DNA of 64,000 bases, from contig JAQGDQ010000162.1 of assembly GCA_030141605.1 (NCBI GenBank), positions 1 to 64,000 of the forward strand, read 5' to 3'. The position numbers and the translations under genes are program-made. Positions 63,584 to 64,000 of the stretch are shown here, piece after piece. Within the stretch, counting starts at the first letter, position 1. Each line of letters starts with the position of its first letter. The notes under the pieces are model-generated. The model worked only from the letters and a program-made list of their open reading frames with translations, was not told the DNA's origin and did no database searches. The stretch comes from Tubiluchus corallicola (lineage: Eukaryota; Priapulida; Priapulimorpha; Priapulimorphida; Tubiluchidae).

Positions 63584-64000
63584 CAATGCAAAATTAGGCA
63601 AAAGTTTATGCAAGTTAAACAACTATTAAATTTTGTACTTTAGACTTTAGAATATTTTTTAATAAGTTGTAAAGTTATTTTGAAAAGCAGAATTACACAC
63701 GAATGTTACCTTTTTTGAAAGTATATGTGGCACACAAGTGTTGTACTTCTGAACCATCCACCCCAAGCACACAACTGATTAGATAGTGCTTTTTTCCCTT
63801 ATGAGTTGGATGGCTTCGAGGAGTCGAAAATACATGATGGTTACAAAAAAACATTGTGTTGTGTATTGTTGTTAAAAAGCGATGTCATCACTTTGCAAAT
63901 GGCCAGTTATTAAGCAATAATAATCTTTCTTGTTTGCATCGATACAATGTCATATTTCGTTGCCAAAAAGTATTAAAAATATGAACATGGAAAAGTCATT
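63584..64000. other. Non-coding, no gene recognised
   Basis: AT-rich window end with no supported feature. Confidence 0.4.

Overview
The window is nuclear DNA from an animal: AT-rich, with large GT-AG introns, dense microsatellites, decayed LINE fragments and fold-back elements. Three genes are recognisable, all on the + strand, and all are bilaterian transcription or translation regulators. The species cannot be named from sequence alone. The exon layout (conserved ERG exon sizes, a PRDM15-type gene, a 10-coding-exon PABPC) fits a bilaterian, probably marine, invertebrate with a fairly large genome.

Layout. (1) 1-19.8 kb has no certain exon. It holds tetra-, tri- and hexanucleotide arrays, including a 1.3 kb TAG-rich block, a tRNA-derived SINE, a 115-bp near-perfect hairpin and a five-unit ~107-bp tandem repeat. 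A possible alternative first exon of the downstream ETS gene lies at 11460-11604. (2) 19.8-28.1 kb is the 3' half of an ERG/FLI-family ETS factor: three exons of 69, 48 and 524 nt, the last carrying the whole ETS domain and stop codon. (3) 28.2-35.4 kb is intergenic: degenerate telomere-like repeats, a LINE reverse-transcriptase remnant, a 250-bp fold-back, a (GA)n tract and a broken inverted copy of part of the PRDM15-like zinc-finger exon. (4) 35.4-50.1 kb is a complete cytoplasmic poly(A)-binding protein gene: 10 coding exons, 646 residues, four RRMs plus MLLE. A plausible promoter and untranslated first exon carry a TOP-like start and an A-rich tract of the kind used for PABP autoregulation. 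Two LINE fragments and small elements sit in its introns. (5) 52.4-62.3 kb is a PRDM15-like gene: CCHC knuckle, PR/SET domain and 23 zinc fingers, 22 of them in one 3-kb terminal exon. A 23-bp minisatellite lies just before that exon. (6) 62.3-64 kb has no recognised gene and ends with a long (CT)n tract.

The three genes are not an operon and no shared pathway is evident: one is an mRNA-binding housekeeping protein and two are DNA-binding regulators. I see no wholly new biological system. The observations most worth checking are the candidate PNT-less ERG start, the PABPC TOP/A-rich 5' end, the 115-bp hairpin whose arm differences are almost all G-U compatible, and the inverted PRDM15 zinc-finger copy, which could make antisense RNA to its parent. 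All coordinates were read by eye. Splice sites were chosen from GT/AG signals, phase and family alignment from memory.
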